From: Candidatus Anammoxibacter sp.
Lineage (GTDB): Bacteria > Planctomycetota > Brocadiia > Brocadiales > Anammoxibacteraceae
Length of the DNA stretch: 46,896 nucleotides
NCBI GenBank assembly: GCA_021777055.1
Contig: JAIQZO010000090.1
Coordinates: 1 to 46,896, forward strand
Direction of reading: 5' to 3'
Shown: positions 1-9,169 of the stretch, piece after piece
Numbering within the stretch: the stretch's first letter is position 1
Layout: each line of letters begins with the position of its first letter
Program-made: the position numbers and the translations under genes
Notes under the pieces: generated by a model
Databases searched by the model: none
What the model was told of the DNA's origin: nothing
Seen by the model: the letters and a program-made list of their open reading frames with translations, nothing else

Positions 1-160
1 ATACCAGCCCAGGGCAACGCCCTGGGACAAAAATACAAAAGAAATTTAGCCCTGTAAGGGCGTAACATACATTGGCGATGAATCGGGAAAATATGTTGCA
101 CCCATTCAGGGTGCGAATTAATGGTTACCTTTGACCCAGGGCGCTGCCCTGGGCTGGTAT
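1..160. repeat. Palindrome-ended dispersed repeat (about 160 bp)
   Basis: The first 15 bases (ataccagcccagggc) are the exact reverse complement of 146-160. Each end also carries an internal CCCAGGGC/GCCCTGGG palindrome. The next bases (to about 180) form a small inverted repeat around accccgttggggt. A reverse-strand relative of the 152-187 stretch occurs at 12862-12896, so this is a dispersed family. No ORF is present. The left boundary may lie outside the window. Confidence 0.7.
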
Positions 161-755
161 GTATAACCCCGTTGGGGTATTTTGCATATCTTTAAATCTT
201 TCATTCAGTGCCAAAAATGCATAAAATTATTATTAATAAAAACAATGCTATTAACTTTAGGCACTTTTTAGCAATATGGTATTACCCTGTTAAAACTTCT
301 ATTCTTAGAAAAGTTTTTGTATTGACGTTGTTATAGATACAAACATATACATTTTAACTGGGTGCATTAAAACATTTAGAAGCAGTCTGCAAGACTATTC
401 CAGCTGCAACTCTTTTTTTCGCAATTGTAGTAATTTGGCATATCTGAGTTATTAAAGATAATTAACGTTAATTAGTGATTAGAAGAACATGCAGAGATAG
501 TAATTTAAAATCTAAAATTCATAATTTAAAATTTGGTTGCTGCTTTGCCGTACTATGATGTTGTAAGATGTAATAAAAAGGAAACATTTTTATACCGCAA
601 AAAACGAGTCAGACAATGCTGACTTTTTGTCAATATCTTTTATGATTTTATGACCGCTTTATAGTATTACTTTATTCTAAATTCTGTCTCCCGAATTCTC
701 TATTACCAATTTAGTTGCGGCTTTGCCGCGTTATAGATAATAGGTCACATTGCTA
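161..755. other. Gene-free region with repeat fragments
   Basis: No coding region is supported. Bases about 205-285 are the reverse complement of the interior of the MITE at 41255-41471 (shared tract around cctaaagttaatagc and ttattaataataa), so this is a decayed MITE fragment. Bases about 643-737 hold a reverse-oriented piece of the dispersed repeat seen at 14300-14519, including gcggctttgccgc. No convincing promoter for the following gene was identified. Confidence 0.5.
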
Positions 756-3700
756 ATGGCTAAAAAGAAAATAACAAATAATAAAGAGAAAGCGGCAAAA
801 ACGGAAGAAATTGCTCCGAAGCACAGTAGTGTTAAAAAAGCCGTTAAAGCTGAAGGAACAGAAAAGCAGCTGAAGAAGAAGGACAAGGCATTTCCCATTG
901 TTGGTATAGGTGCATCCGCCGGTGGGCTGGAAGCGATTGAAGGATTTGTTTCTCATTTGCCCGTTAGAGTTAACATTGCCTTTGTGATTGTTCAGCATTT
1001 AGCCCCTAAATACAAGAGTATTATGCCTGAGCTTTTAAAGAAATATACAAAGATGAGGATATTTGTAATTGAAGAAGGTATGAAGATTGAGCCAGACTGT
1101 ATATACCTTAACCCGCCGACTAAAAATGTGTCTGTTGTAAATTGTACTTTTCAATTAATAGAACCAGAGGAGGCTCATGGAGCTAGATTACCCATTGATT
1201 TCTTTTTTCGTTCACTTTCTGAAGACCGGGGAGAAAAAGCAATTTGTGTTGTTCTTTCGGGAACGGGTACAGATGGCACCCTGGGGCTGAAGGCAATCAA
1301 GGGTGAGGGTGGTATGACCATGGTTCAGGAAGAGAAGCAGGCCAAGTATGATGGCATGCCAAGAAGTGCCATAGAAACTGGGCTTGTTGACTATATCCTT
1401 CCTGTGGAAAAGATGTCGGACGAAATTACTAAATATGTGAAACAACCTTACATTAAGGGAGTGATGAGGCCTGTTATTCATGAAGAGAGTTTCAAGGACT
1501 CCTTACATAATATATTTGTTATGATCCGGTCAGAAACCGGCCATGACTTTTCCAATTACAAGCAGAATACCATCCGCCGCAGAATTGAGAGACGCATGGC
1601 CGTGCACCAGATTGAAAGGATATCAAATTATGTTGGTTACTTTAGACAAAATCCGGCAGAGATAGAGACCCTTTATAAAGACCTTCTCATTGGAGTTACC
1701 AATTTCTTTAGGGATTCAGCTGCATTTGACATCCTCAAAGAAAAGATTTTGGTGGAAATATTAAAAAATAGAGAGCCTGACTCTCCTGTACGTATTTGGG
1801 TCCCTGGTTGCGCAACCGGGGAAGAAGCATTTTCAATAGCCATTCTCATAGTTGAGATTATGGAGGAGATGAAAAAATGTTTCAACGTCCAGATATTTGC
1901 TACTGATATAGATGCAGAAGGGATAGAAAATGCTCGTCATGGTGCCTATACGGATAGTATTGCTGCTGATGTATCACCGGAGCGCCTGGAACGCTTTTTC
2001 ATAAAGGAAGGCAATGCTTACAAGATTAAGAAGCAGATACGTGAGATGGTAGTATTTGCAGTGCAAGACCTCAACAAAGACCCTGCTTTTTCCAGATTAG
2101 ATCTGGTCAGTTGCAGAAATGTTCTTATTTATATGAATACGATGCTTCAGAAGAAGATAATCACCCTATTTCATTACACATTAAAGAATAACGGCTTCTT
2201 GCTTTTGGGACCATCTGAGAGTATTGGGGAATTTACTGACTATTTTATACCTGTTGATTTGAAGTGGAAAATCTTCAAACGCGAAGGGGTTGTTGATGAG
2301 AAAGTTGCATTGAATGCTAGAATTCCCTTTATAGGCCCTGACGTTCAGAAGATTAAAGATAAGGGGATCGTAAGTGAAGTAAGCATCAGTGAACTTGCAG
2401 AAAGATTGATTCTTGAGAACTACGCTCCGCCTTGTGTTTTAATCAACGAAAGATATGAAATTCTCTTTTTTTATGGAAAAACAGAGAAATACTTAATTCC
2501 TTCCACCGGGATAGCCAGCTTTAATATCTTAAAGATGGCCCGTGAAGACCTGCGATATAAACTTACTTTAGCACTTCATAAAGCGATCAAACAAAGGAAG
2601 GAGATTGTAACAGAAGGGCTGGAAATAAAGTACAACGATGGCTATCAAACCATTAACCTTGTGGTAAAACCGATTATGAGAACCGCTGTTTCGCAAGGTT
2701 TAATTATGGTAGTTTTTGAAGATAAAGCATCCACCCCTAAAGTTGTCCAGAAGAAGAAAGAGGCTTCGTCATGTGAAGGACTAGACCCGCGATTAATAGT
2801 GTTGGAACAGGAACTGCAATCCACCAAGGAGTATTTACAGACCACAATTGAGGAACTGGAGACCTCAAATGAAGAGCTGAAATCTGCAAATGAAGAGCTA
2901 CAAAGTACTAATGAAGAGCTACAAAGTACTAATGAGGAATTGGAGACATCTAAAGAAGAACTACAATCTACAAATGAGGAACTGCAGACCGTAAACGCGG
3001 AACATCAGGATAAAATAGCTGAACTGTCCCATGCCAATAATGATTTAATAAATTTCCTGTCCAGCACTGAGATTGGGACTATATTTCTCGACACTAACCT
3101 CTGTATCAAACGTTTTACTCCATCTGTGTCTAAGGTATTTAATCTCATATTGTCAGATATGGGACGCCCTATTAGTGATATTACTTCAAAGGTCATTAAT
3201 GAAGATATCTATCAATATGCTAAAGATGTACTTAACACACTAAAACACTTGGAGATGGAGTTACAAGTGAAAGACGGAGATTGGTTTTCTTTGCGTATCC
3301 AACCATATCGCACTGAAGAAAACATTATTGATGGAGTGGTGGTTACTTTTGTGGATATAACTATGATCAAAAAAGCTAAAGAGATAGCTGAAGAAGCACA
3401 GAAATACACGGGGGCTATCTTTAATACTATACGGGAGCCCCTTTTGGTGTTAGATAAAGACTTTAAAGTTATCTCTGCTAATAAGTCATTTTATACTCTG
3501 TTTCAGGTTACGGTTAAAGAAACTGAGGGAAATGTTATTTATAATCTAGGTAATCATCAATGGGATATCCCTGCGCTTAAAGAGCTACTGGAGAAGGTTC
3601 TGCCTCGCAAAAAGGTATTTGATAATTATAGGGTAGAACACGAATTTCCTTCAATAGGAAAGAGAATAATGATCTTGAACGCGCGTCAATTATTATATGA

Positions 3701-3761
3701 AAATAAAAAGTTGATTCTACTTGCTATTGAGGACACCACAGCGAACAGAAAGAGTATATGA
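756..3761 (+). CDS. CheB-CheR-PAS fusion signalling protein
   Basis: A 1001-residue cytoplasmic fusion. A lysine-rich start precedes a CheB methylesterase domain: GIGASAGG places the active-site Ser near residue 54, and LSGTGTDGT carries the catalytic Asp near 173. A CheR methyltransferase follows, with IRRRIERRM, the SAM-binding WVPGCATGEEAFS, and CRNVLIYM. A long heptad coiled coil (EELQSTNEELQ repeats, around residues 690-770) then leads to PAS domains. There is no receiver or kinase domain, which is usual for this fusion class. I prefer the ATG at 756; a TTG at 750 is in frame. The stop overlaps the next gene by 4 bp (ATGA), so translation is probably coupled. It likely feeds the histidine kinase downstream; the stimulus is unknown. 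Confidence 0.93.
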   Translation: MAKKKITNNKEKAAKTEEIAPKHSSVKKAVKAEGTEKQLKKKDKAFPIVGIGASAGGLEAIEGFVSHLPVRVNIAFVIVQHLAPKYKSIMPELLKKYTKMRIFVIEEGMKIEPDCIYLNPPTKNVSVVNCTFQLIEPEEAHGARLPIDFFFRSLSEDRGEKAICVVLSGTGTDGTLGLKAIKGEGGMTMVQEEKQAKYDGMPRSAIETGLVDYILPVEKMSDEITKYVKQPYIKGVMRPVIHEESFKDSLHNIFVMIRSETGHDFSNYKQNTIRRRIERRMAVHQIERISNYVGYFRQNPAEIETLYKDLLIGVTNFFRDSAAFDILKEKILVEILKNREPDSPVRIWVPGCATGEEAFSIAILIVEIMEEMKKCFNVQIFATDIDAEGIENARHGAYTDSIAADVSPERLERFFIKEGNAYKIKKQIREMVVFAVQDLNKDPAFSRLDLVSCRNVLIYMNTMLQKKIITLFHYTLKNNGFLLLGPSESIGEFTDYFIPVDLKWKIFKREGVVDEKVALNARIPFIGPDVQKIKDKGIVSEVSISELAERLILENYAPPCVLINERYEILFFYGKTEKYLIPSTGIASFNILKMAREDLRYKLTLALHKAIKQRKEIVTEGLEIKYNDGYQTINLVVKPIMRTAVSQGLIMVVFEDKASTPKVVQKKKEASSCEGLDPRLIVLEQELQSTKEYLQTTIEELETSNEELKSANEELQSTNEELQSTNEELETSKEELQSTNEELQTVNAEHQDKIAELSHANNDLINFLSSTEIGTIFLDTNLCIKRFTPSVSKVFNLILSDMGRPISDITSKVINEDIYQYAKDVLNTLKHLEMELQVKDGDWFSLRIQPYRTEENIIDGVVVTFVDITMIKKAKEIAEEAQKYTGAIFNTIREPLLVLDKDFKVISANKSFYTLFQVTVKETEGNVIYNLGNHQWDIPALKELLEKVLPRKKVFDNYRVEHEFPSIGKRIMILNARQLLYENKKLILLAIEDTTANRKSI

Positions 3762-5539
3762 AAAAAAGAAGAACTGAACAGATAAAAGAGACCGAACTCC
3801 GGGAGAGAGCGGAGTCAAGGCTCAAGGCTAAGGTACAGGTATCAGAAGAGATGTCAAATACGGACATGAAAAGACTGATTCATGAACTGGAGGTGCACCA
3901 GATTGAGCTGAAAATGCAGAATGACGAACTGCGCAATACCCAAATAAAACTTGAAGAGTCTAAGGAGAGATTTGCTAACCTCTATGACTTTGCGCCGGTG
4001 GGTTACCTTACTTTTGACAAGTATGGAATGATACTAGAGGCAAACCTTACCATTGCCGATATGTTGGCAATGAAAAGGAAGCTTCTCCTCAATAGTCTAT
4101 TTCACTATTTTGTTGGCAGAAAGGATCAAGATATATTTTACCTGCATATGAAGAAGGTCTTTGCGGAGAAAAAACCAGAGACATGCGAAATAAAGTTAAT
4201 AGGGGAAAATATAGAGTTTTATGCTCGATTGGATAGCGTACTAGTGACGGATTCCATGAGTAGTATTGCATGTAGAACTGCTATAACGGACATCACAGAT
4301 AACAGGAAAGTAATTAAGGTGTTGCAGCAAAGCGAGGAGAAACATAGAACCCTTTTAGATGCCATACCTGAAATAGTATACAAAATAGATGATAATGGAT
4401 ATTTTACCTTTCTAAACAGCGCTGTAAAGAATTTGGGGTATGTCCCGGAAGAGCTCATTGGAAAACATTTTCGTAAGGTATTACACCAGAACGACATTAA
4501 AAACTTTAGCCGCTCCATAGTTTTGCAGAAGCTTTCAGACATTAAGACTAAAACGAGAGATACACCAAAATTCTTTGATGAACGAAGGTCTAAAGAAAGA
4601 ATGACAAGAAACCTTGAGGTGCGGTTAATGGTAAAGAATCAAGATAGAGTAAAAAGTAATGTAGAATGGCGAATAGGGTTATTAACTTCTTTTGGTGAAA
4701 TAGTCACTACTGGAGATTATCAAGATAAGGTAAACAATAAAATCGGGAAATTCAGTGGAACGGTGGGAATTATTATCGACATTACTGAAAAGACAAAATT
4801 GCAGACGGAAATGATACGGGCTGGCCAATTGGCACTAATAGGAGAACTGGCTGCAGGTGTAGCTCACGAGATTAACAACCCCATATACGCCATGATAAAT
4901 CTTGCCCAACTTGTTGAGGATGAAACGGATAATGATAGCAGGGTACATAAGTTTGGCAAATTAATTATGAAAGAGGGTGAGCGTATATCAGACTTAATTG
5001 GAAATCTTGTTTCTTTGTCTAGGAATACTGGTGGCGCAAAAAGTGCTGTTAATATATATGAACTAATTGCCAATTCCTTAAAACTGGTTGAGGTGCAGTT
5101 GGGAAAGGATAATATCTTTGTTTTTAAAGATAATATCCCAAAAGATATTCCCCCCATCATTGCAAATGCTCAGGAGATCCATCAGGTATTCTTAAATCTT
5201 ATACAAAATGCCAGATACGCATTAAATAAAAAATATCCCGGTAAAAGCAAAGATAAGATATTTGTAATGTCATGTTACAAAGTGTTAATTAACGGTCGCC
5301 CTCATGTCAGAATCATTTTCTATGATCGCGGAATTGGAATACCACGAGACATTTTACATAAAGTAAAAGATCTCTTCTTTACTACTAAACCATCTAATAT
5401 TGGAACTGGTATTGGCTTAAGTATAAGTGAAAACATTATAAATAATCATTGTGGCAAAATAACGATAGATAGCATACTGGGGAAATTTACAAAGGTATTA
5501 ATTGATTTACCAGTAACAGAATGTATAACAAAGAAATGA
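3758..5539 (+). CDS. PAS-domain sensor histidine kinase
   Basis: A 593-residue soluble histidine kinase with no membrane segment. An N-terminal coiled coil (ELEVHQIELKMQNDELR) precedes a PAS domain (FAPVGYLTFDKYG), then a second PAS (LLDAIPEIVYKIDDNGYFTF) with an unusually long insertion before its end. The HisKA box is GELAAGVAHEINNP with His about 370. The ATPase domain has NLIQNARYAL (N box), DRGIGIP (G1), FFTTKPSNIGTGIGLS (F/G2). It overlaps both neighbours by 4 bp, and so sits in the middle of a coupled operon whose output is the sigma-54 response regulator downstream. Lack of transmembrane segments suggests an intracellular signal. The ligand is not predictable. Confidence 0.93.
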   Translation: MKKRRTEQIKETELRERAESRLKAKVQVSEEMSNTDMKRLIHELEVHQIELKMQNDELRNTQIKLEESKERFANLYDFAPVGYLTFDKYGMILEANLTIADMLAMKRKLLLNSLFHYFVGRKDQDIFYLHMKKVFAEKKPETCEIKLIGENIEFYARLDSVLVTDSMSSIACRTAITDITDNRKVIKVLQQSEEKHRTLLDAIPEIVYKIDDNGYFTFLNSAVKNLGYVPEELIGKHFRKVLHQNDIKNFSRSIVLQKLSDIKTKTRDTPKFFDERRSKERMTRNLEVRLMVKNQDRVKSNVEWRIGLLTSFGEIVTTGDYQDKVNNKIGKFSGTVGIIIDITEKTKLQTEMIRAGQLALIGELAAGVAHEINNPIYAMINLAQLVEDETDNDSRVHKFGKLIMKEGERISDLIGNLVSLSRNTGGAKSAVNIYELIANSLKLVEVQLGKDNIFVFKDNIPKDIPPIIANAQEIHQVFLNLIQNARYALNKKYPGKSKDKIFVMSCYKVLINGRPHVRIIFYDRGIGIPRDILHKVKDLFFTTKPSNIGTGIGLSISENIINNHCGKITIDSILGKFTKVLIDLPVTECITKK

Positions 5540-7227
5540 AAACCAAAATACTCATAGTTGATGATGAAGAATCCATTAGGTTTACCGTAAAAGAGTTTCT
5601 TTTAAAAGAAGGATATGAAGTATATACAGCTAAGAATTATGACGAAGCACGGAAAATAATTACTACTGAATATTTAGATATTATTTTGTCGGATATTGTT
5701 TTAGGTGGAAATACCGGCATTGATATCTTAAAAAAAGTTGAAGAGAAAGGTTTAAATTGTCCTGTAATTCTGTTTACAGGATACCCGGATGTGAATACGG
5801 CGTCTGAAGCTGTTCGTCATGGGGCTTATGACTATATGACAAAGCCCATCGGAAAAGAGGCATTGTTGCATATTGTTTCCATGGCGTTAAGGTATAAAAC
5901 TTTGGTAGAAGAAAGAGATAATGTTCGTACAAATCTTAACGCTATTTTCAAGAGTGTCAGTGATGCCATCATAACAGTGGATAAGGAGCTGAAGGTTATT
6001 GAGGTTAATGACGCAACAAAAGAAGTCTGTGGCTTTTCACGAGAAGAATCCATTGGAAGATATTTAGACTCCATTCCAAAAACATGTTGTGTGCAATGTA
6101 TTGAGACCATAAAAGAAACAATAGTAGAGAATCGCCCCATTGAAATTTATCGTATTGAATGTAAGCATAAAATACGTAATGGGCAGGTGGTGACCCTGAA
6201 TACATTTCCTTTAATGGACGTGAATAATAGCCTTTCTGGCTGTGTCCTGATAGTTAAAGATGAGACTCGTTCACGTGATTTAGAAATAGAGTTAGATGTT
6301 CGGCAACGTTTTTTCAATATTATAGGCAAAGATCATAAGATGCAGAGGCTCTATTCTTTGATAGAGAGCTTGAAAAATATTGAAACAACGGTACTTATTA
6401 CAGGAGAAAGTGGGACAGGGAAGGAACTTATAGCCGAAGCACTACATTACGGAGGGGTACGTAGTAAAGGACCCTTAGTAAAGGTGAATTGTTCAGCTTT
6501 AGCAGAAACCCTTCTTGAAAGTGAGCTCTTCGGACACGTTAAGGGTGCATTTACTGGTGCCATTATGGATACTGTAGGCCGTTTTAAACTAGCTGATGGC
6601 GGTACGATATTTCTGGATGAAATTGGTGACGTATCTTTAAATGTGCAGCAAAGGCTACTCAGGGTGCTTCAGGAGAAAGTGTTTGAACGTGTGGGGGAAA
6701 CTACATCAACTAAGGTAGATGTGCGTATCGTGACGGCAACTAATCAAGACCTTCTAGAAAAGATAAGGCTGGGAAATTTTCGCGCAGATCTCTATTATCG
6801 GTTGAAAGTAATGGAGCTATCTCTACCGCCACTTAGAGACAGAAAAAAAGACATCCCTCTTCTGGTTAAACATTTCATAAAAAGATTCAACCAAAAGCTA
6901 AAAAAGAGTATTGAAGATGTTTCTCTAGACGTCTATAAGGTTTTTATGGATTATGATTGGCCAGGAAATATCAGAGAGCTTGAGAATGCACTAGAGTACT
7001 CCTTTGTCCTCTGTAATAATAGCACTATTACCGTTGAAGACCTTCCAAATGAATTAAGAGGGATAAAAAATACTCATTATGTGCATGAAAAGAGTAATGA
7101 GTATAACACGATCTTGCATGCGCTTGAAAGAAACCATTGGAATAAGACCAATGCCGCAAATTTTCTGGGTATATCCCGGAGAAGCATCTACAATAAAATC
7201 AAGAAGTATAATATAGAAATAAAATAA
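5536..7227 (+). CDS. Sigma-54-dependent response regulator (REC-PAS-AAA-HTH_8)
   Basis: A 563-residue NtrC-type activator. REC domain: ILIVDDEES, phosphoacceptor Asp about 53 (ILSDIVLGG), Thr about 81 and Lys about 103 (MTKPI). A PAS domain follows (around 135-240). The AAA+ domain has Walker A GESGTGKE, an intact sigma-54 contact loop GAFTGA (337-342), Walker B TIFLDEIGD, and the WPGNIREL motif. The C-terminus is a Fis-type HTH (NKTNAANFLGISRRSIYNK). The ATG at 5536 gives an ATGA overlap with the kinase stop and removes five residues; an in-frame ATG at 5521 also exists. It should activate sigma-54 promoters; candidates lie at 7624, 11399, 12338 and 21138. Its last 29 codons are duplicated just downstream and resemble the C-terminus of the ORF at 11462. 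Confidence 0.95.
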   Translation: MKTKILIVDDEESIRFTVKEFLLKEGYEVYTAKNYDEARKIITTEYLDIILSDIVLGGNTGIDILKKVEEKGLNCPVILFTGYPDVNTASEAVRHGAYDYMTKPIGKEALLHIVSMALRYKTLVEERDNVRTNLNAIFKSVSDAIITVDKELKVIEVNDATKEVCGFSREESIGRYLDSIPKTCCVQCIETIKETIVENRPIEIYRIECKHKIRNGQVVTLNTFPLMDVNNSLSGCVLIVKDETRSRDLEIELDVRQRFFNIIGKDHKMQRLYSLIESLKNIETTVLITGESGTGKELIAEALHYGGVRSKGPLVKVNCSALAETLLESELFGHVKGAFTGAIMDTVGRFKLADGGTIFLDEIGDVSLNVQQRLLRVLQEKVFERVGETTSTKVDVRIVTATNQDLLEKIRLGNFRADLYYRLKVMELSLPPLRDRKKDIPLLVKHFIKRFNQKLKKSIEDVSLDVYKVFMDYDWPGNIRELENALEYSFVLCNNSTITVEDLPNELRGIKNTHYVHEKSNEYNTILHALERNHWNKTNAANFLGISRRSIYNKIKKYNIEIK

Positions 7228-7590
7228 TTCTTCATAACTCCTCGTGATGTTGCAAGTTTCACACTTTGTGCATTTCACACTTTGTGTAAATTTGCACTAT
7301 TCAGAACAAATTATCATTAATTGACCAATTCTTTACCAGCTATAACTTCGTTTGAGAACAGAGTTGAAATAAGACCAATGCCGCAAATTTTCTGGGTATA
7401 TCCCGGAGAAGCATCTACAATAAAATCAAGAAGTATAATATAGAAATAAAATAATTCTTCATAACTCCTCGTGATGTTGCAAGTTTCACACTTTGTGCAT
7501 TCCACACTTTGTGTAAATTTGTACTATTCAGAACAAATTATCATTAATTGACCAATTCTTTGCCAGCTATAACTTCGTTTGAGAACAGAG
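7141..7590 (+). repeat. Tandem duplication, about 227-bp period
   Basis: Bases 7141-7363 and 7368-7590 are near-identical direct copies offset by 227 bp. The unit comprises the last codons of the sigma-54 regulator plus its 3' flank. The second copy leaves an orphan, non-translated C-terminal fragment. Differences are few (for example ctttaccagc versus ctttgccagc), so the duplication is fairly recent. Each unit contains two TTTCACAC/CCACAC-TTTGTG elements. Confidence 0.9.
7482..7517. promoter_or_regulatory. Candidate upstream activator sites (paired CACACTTTGTG)
   Basis: Two direct copies of a CACACTTTGTG element (tttcacactttgtg, then tccacactttgtgtaaa) sit about 110-140 bp upstream of the sigma-54-like promoter at 7624, a normal distance for an enhancer site. 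The same pair occurs at 7256-7286, and a symmetric variant, TTTCACACGGTGTGTAA, lies at 12291-12307. Assignment to the regulator at 5536 is inference. Confidence 0.35.
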
Positions 7591-7623
7591 GATAATAATT
7601 TTAATCATTACATTACATGCAGA

Positions 7624-7638
7624 TGGTATCCTTTTTGC
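7624..7638 (+). promoter_or_regulatory. Sigma-54-like promoter
   Basis: TGGTAT-N5-TTGC has the GG/GC spacing required by sigma-54. The sequence downstream (TGCGG, then TATCTATATAT) resembles that after the match at 11399, suggesting a shared ancestral promoter. The nearest gene downstream starts at 7964, after a 30-bp palindrome. Confidence 0.45.
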
Positions 7639-7671
7639 GGTATGTTTAGTTAGGTATATCTATATATATTG

Positions 7672-7701
7672 CGACTAATAACAAACGTTTGTTATTAGTC
7701 G
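7672..7701. promoter_or_regulatory. Perfect 30-bp palindrome
   Basis: Arms of 15 bases (cgactaataacaaac and its exact complement) meet without a spacer. It has no following T-run, so it does not look like an intrinsic terminator. It lies 34 bp downstream of a sigma-54-like promoter, where a repressor dimer could act. The central AAACGTTT core recurs in a 14-bp palindrome upstream of dnaE (36677-36690). Confidence 0.6.
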
Positions 7702-7852
7702 GTAGAGTTTACCTGGTTGGGATTTTAGAGAAAGGGGAGGGATAAATCCCCAGACACCACCAATAGGCATTATTGAAGGCCATTTAATATTTCATTCTGC
7801 GGTTAGGCTCTAAAACTTTTTGTTATATGATTAGTTTCTTAGTAATTAAGAT

Positions 7853-7881
7853 TTGACAAAAAAATCAAACAATGTTGATAA
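7853..7881 (+). promoter_or_regulatory. Sigma-70-like promoter candidate
   Basis: TTGACA at 7853-7858, a 17-bp spacer and TGATAA at 7876-7881 lie about 80 bp upstream of the small gene at 7964. The -35 is perfect; the -10 is weak. Confidence 0.4.
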
Positions 7882-7963
7882 AAAAGCAAGTATCTGGGTT
7901 CATGTTTTCTAGCTGCGGCTTTGACGCGCTATAGGGTGGGGTAAAGGAAGGAAGGTAAATGTT

Positions 7964-8197
7964 ATGTCGCATCTTACAGAAGAAGAAAAGATGCCGTATA
8001 TGATTGAAAGTGATTCTAGCTATGTAGAGGAACTCTTATGCAATGTTTTATATCTTGAATCAGATGTCATATCAAAGGTTCGATCGTTCTCTGATATTGG
8101 GTTACATTCTAAAGGTCGAGGATTGGTTATAACTCTATGTGATGGGAAGAGGTATATGCTTCCTATTAAAACATTACCTCCTGAGGAAGAAGGTTAA
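7964..8197 (+). CDS. Conserved small protein, paralogue of the 13443 gene
   Basis: 77 residues, no recognised family. It is clearly paralogous to the product at 13443: both share NVLYLESDVISKV, FSDIGL, and GLVITLCDG followed by RYMLPIK. The preserved core with divergent N- and C-termini argues that both copies are genuine genes under selection. A purine-rich RBS (ggaaggaagg) precedes the ATG. There is no signal peptide, membrane segment or cysteine motif; the core could be a small beta fold. It precedes a STAS-PilZ protein and follows a sigma-54 regulator, which suggests a signalling context. Function unknown. Confidence 0.75.
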   Translation: MSHLTEEEKMPYMIESDSSYVEELLCNVLYLESDVISKVRSFSDIGLHSKGRGLVITLCDGKRYMLPIKTLPPEEEG

Positions 8198-8319
8198 TAA
8201 AATTGACTCTTTAAGATTATATTTTTGAATCTGAAATGATGCAAAAGATGCGTAACGTTATTCATATCTATGTAGTAGGAGAGAAGATTATTTACGATCT
8301 TAAATTAGGGGGAGATTAA

Positions 8320-9150
8320 ATGAGGAAAGAGGAAAATAGAACGATCACTACTGATTTTGTAATTAACAATAAGCCGAAGTCGGGAAAGAGGTCTCCTTTT
8401 AACATAGAAACCATCTCTCTCATGGGAGATATGACAGGTCTCAACAATTGGCAACTTAAGCATGAGCTGTTTTCATGTTTGTATGAAGATAGATGTTTAC
8501 AGCTAATTGATTTTGCAAATGTTTCACGAATCGATAGAGATGGGGTTGATATTTTGCATAATTTATTAGACCGAGGTATGGAACTACGTTTATTTAATGT
8601 CTCTCTTCTCATAAAACGCACAATAGGTTCAAACAGGAATAAATGTCTTAGTGATAAAATATTTGATGTAAGTTCGCAGGAAGAAGCAGTTCTTATGTTT
8701 GAAGAAGAGATTAAGAAATTATTGAAGGAGAAGGATTTCTCTTTTGCTGACAGTATTAAAAAGAGACCTTTCCCGCGTGTAGACATGTCTCTTCCTGTAG
8801 AGTTTAAATGTGATATCTTACGTGAGCGTCAGGTTTGCTGTCATGCAAAAACAGAAAATATTAGTAAAAATGGTTTGTATCTATCAGAAGTCCATGCACC
8901 AAATGGTTTAATAAGGGAAAATACACATTTCAAAGGTAAAGATCTTCATTCCCTGTGTCTTGACTTGCAACACCTAGGCATAACACTTGAATCAGAAGGG
9001 GTTTGTGTGCGTGAACAAAGGGGAAATAATGATAATCTCTTCCTGGCTGCAAGGTTTAAGAATATGAATGAATATTGTGAAAGAGTCTTAACCGGTATTA
9101 TTCACGATAATACCCCATTGCCAAACTATTTATCATATCTGGGAAATTAA
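8320..9150 (+). CDS. STAS-like and PilZ domain protein
   Basis: 276 residues, cytoplasmic. Residues about 28-130 resemble a STAS (anti-sigma-factor antagonist) fold: ISLMGDMTG at the start, then LIDFANVSRIDRDGVDILHNL where the conserved Asp/Ser region lies, and a helix ending MFEEEIKKLL. Residues about 148-260 resemble a PilZ domain: the RPFPRVDMSLPVEFKC stretch, then ENISKNGLYLS, corresponding to RxxxR and (D/N)xSxxG, which bind cyclic di-GMP in the family. The first motif is incomplete (KKRPFPR), so ligand binding is uncertain. The ATG has a good RBS (agggggagatta). The combination suggests a c-di-GMP-responsive partner-switching regulator; no cognate anti-sigma factor is visible. Confidence 0.75.
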   Translation: MRKEENRTITTDFVINNKPKSGKRSPFNIETISLMGDMTGLNNWQLKHELFSCLYEDRCLQLIDFANVSRIDRDGVDILHNLLDRGMELRLFNVSLLIKRTIGSNRNKCLSDKIFDVSSQEEAVLMFEEEIKKLLKEKDFSFADSIKKRPFPRVDMSLPVEFKCDILRERQVCCHAKTENISKNGLYLSEVHAPNGLIRENTHFKGKDLHSLCLDLQHLGITLESEGVCVREQRGNNDNLFLAARFKNMNEYCERVLTGIIHDNTPLPNYLSYLGN

Positions 9151-9169
9151 GATTAAATTAAAAAAAATT

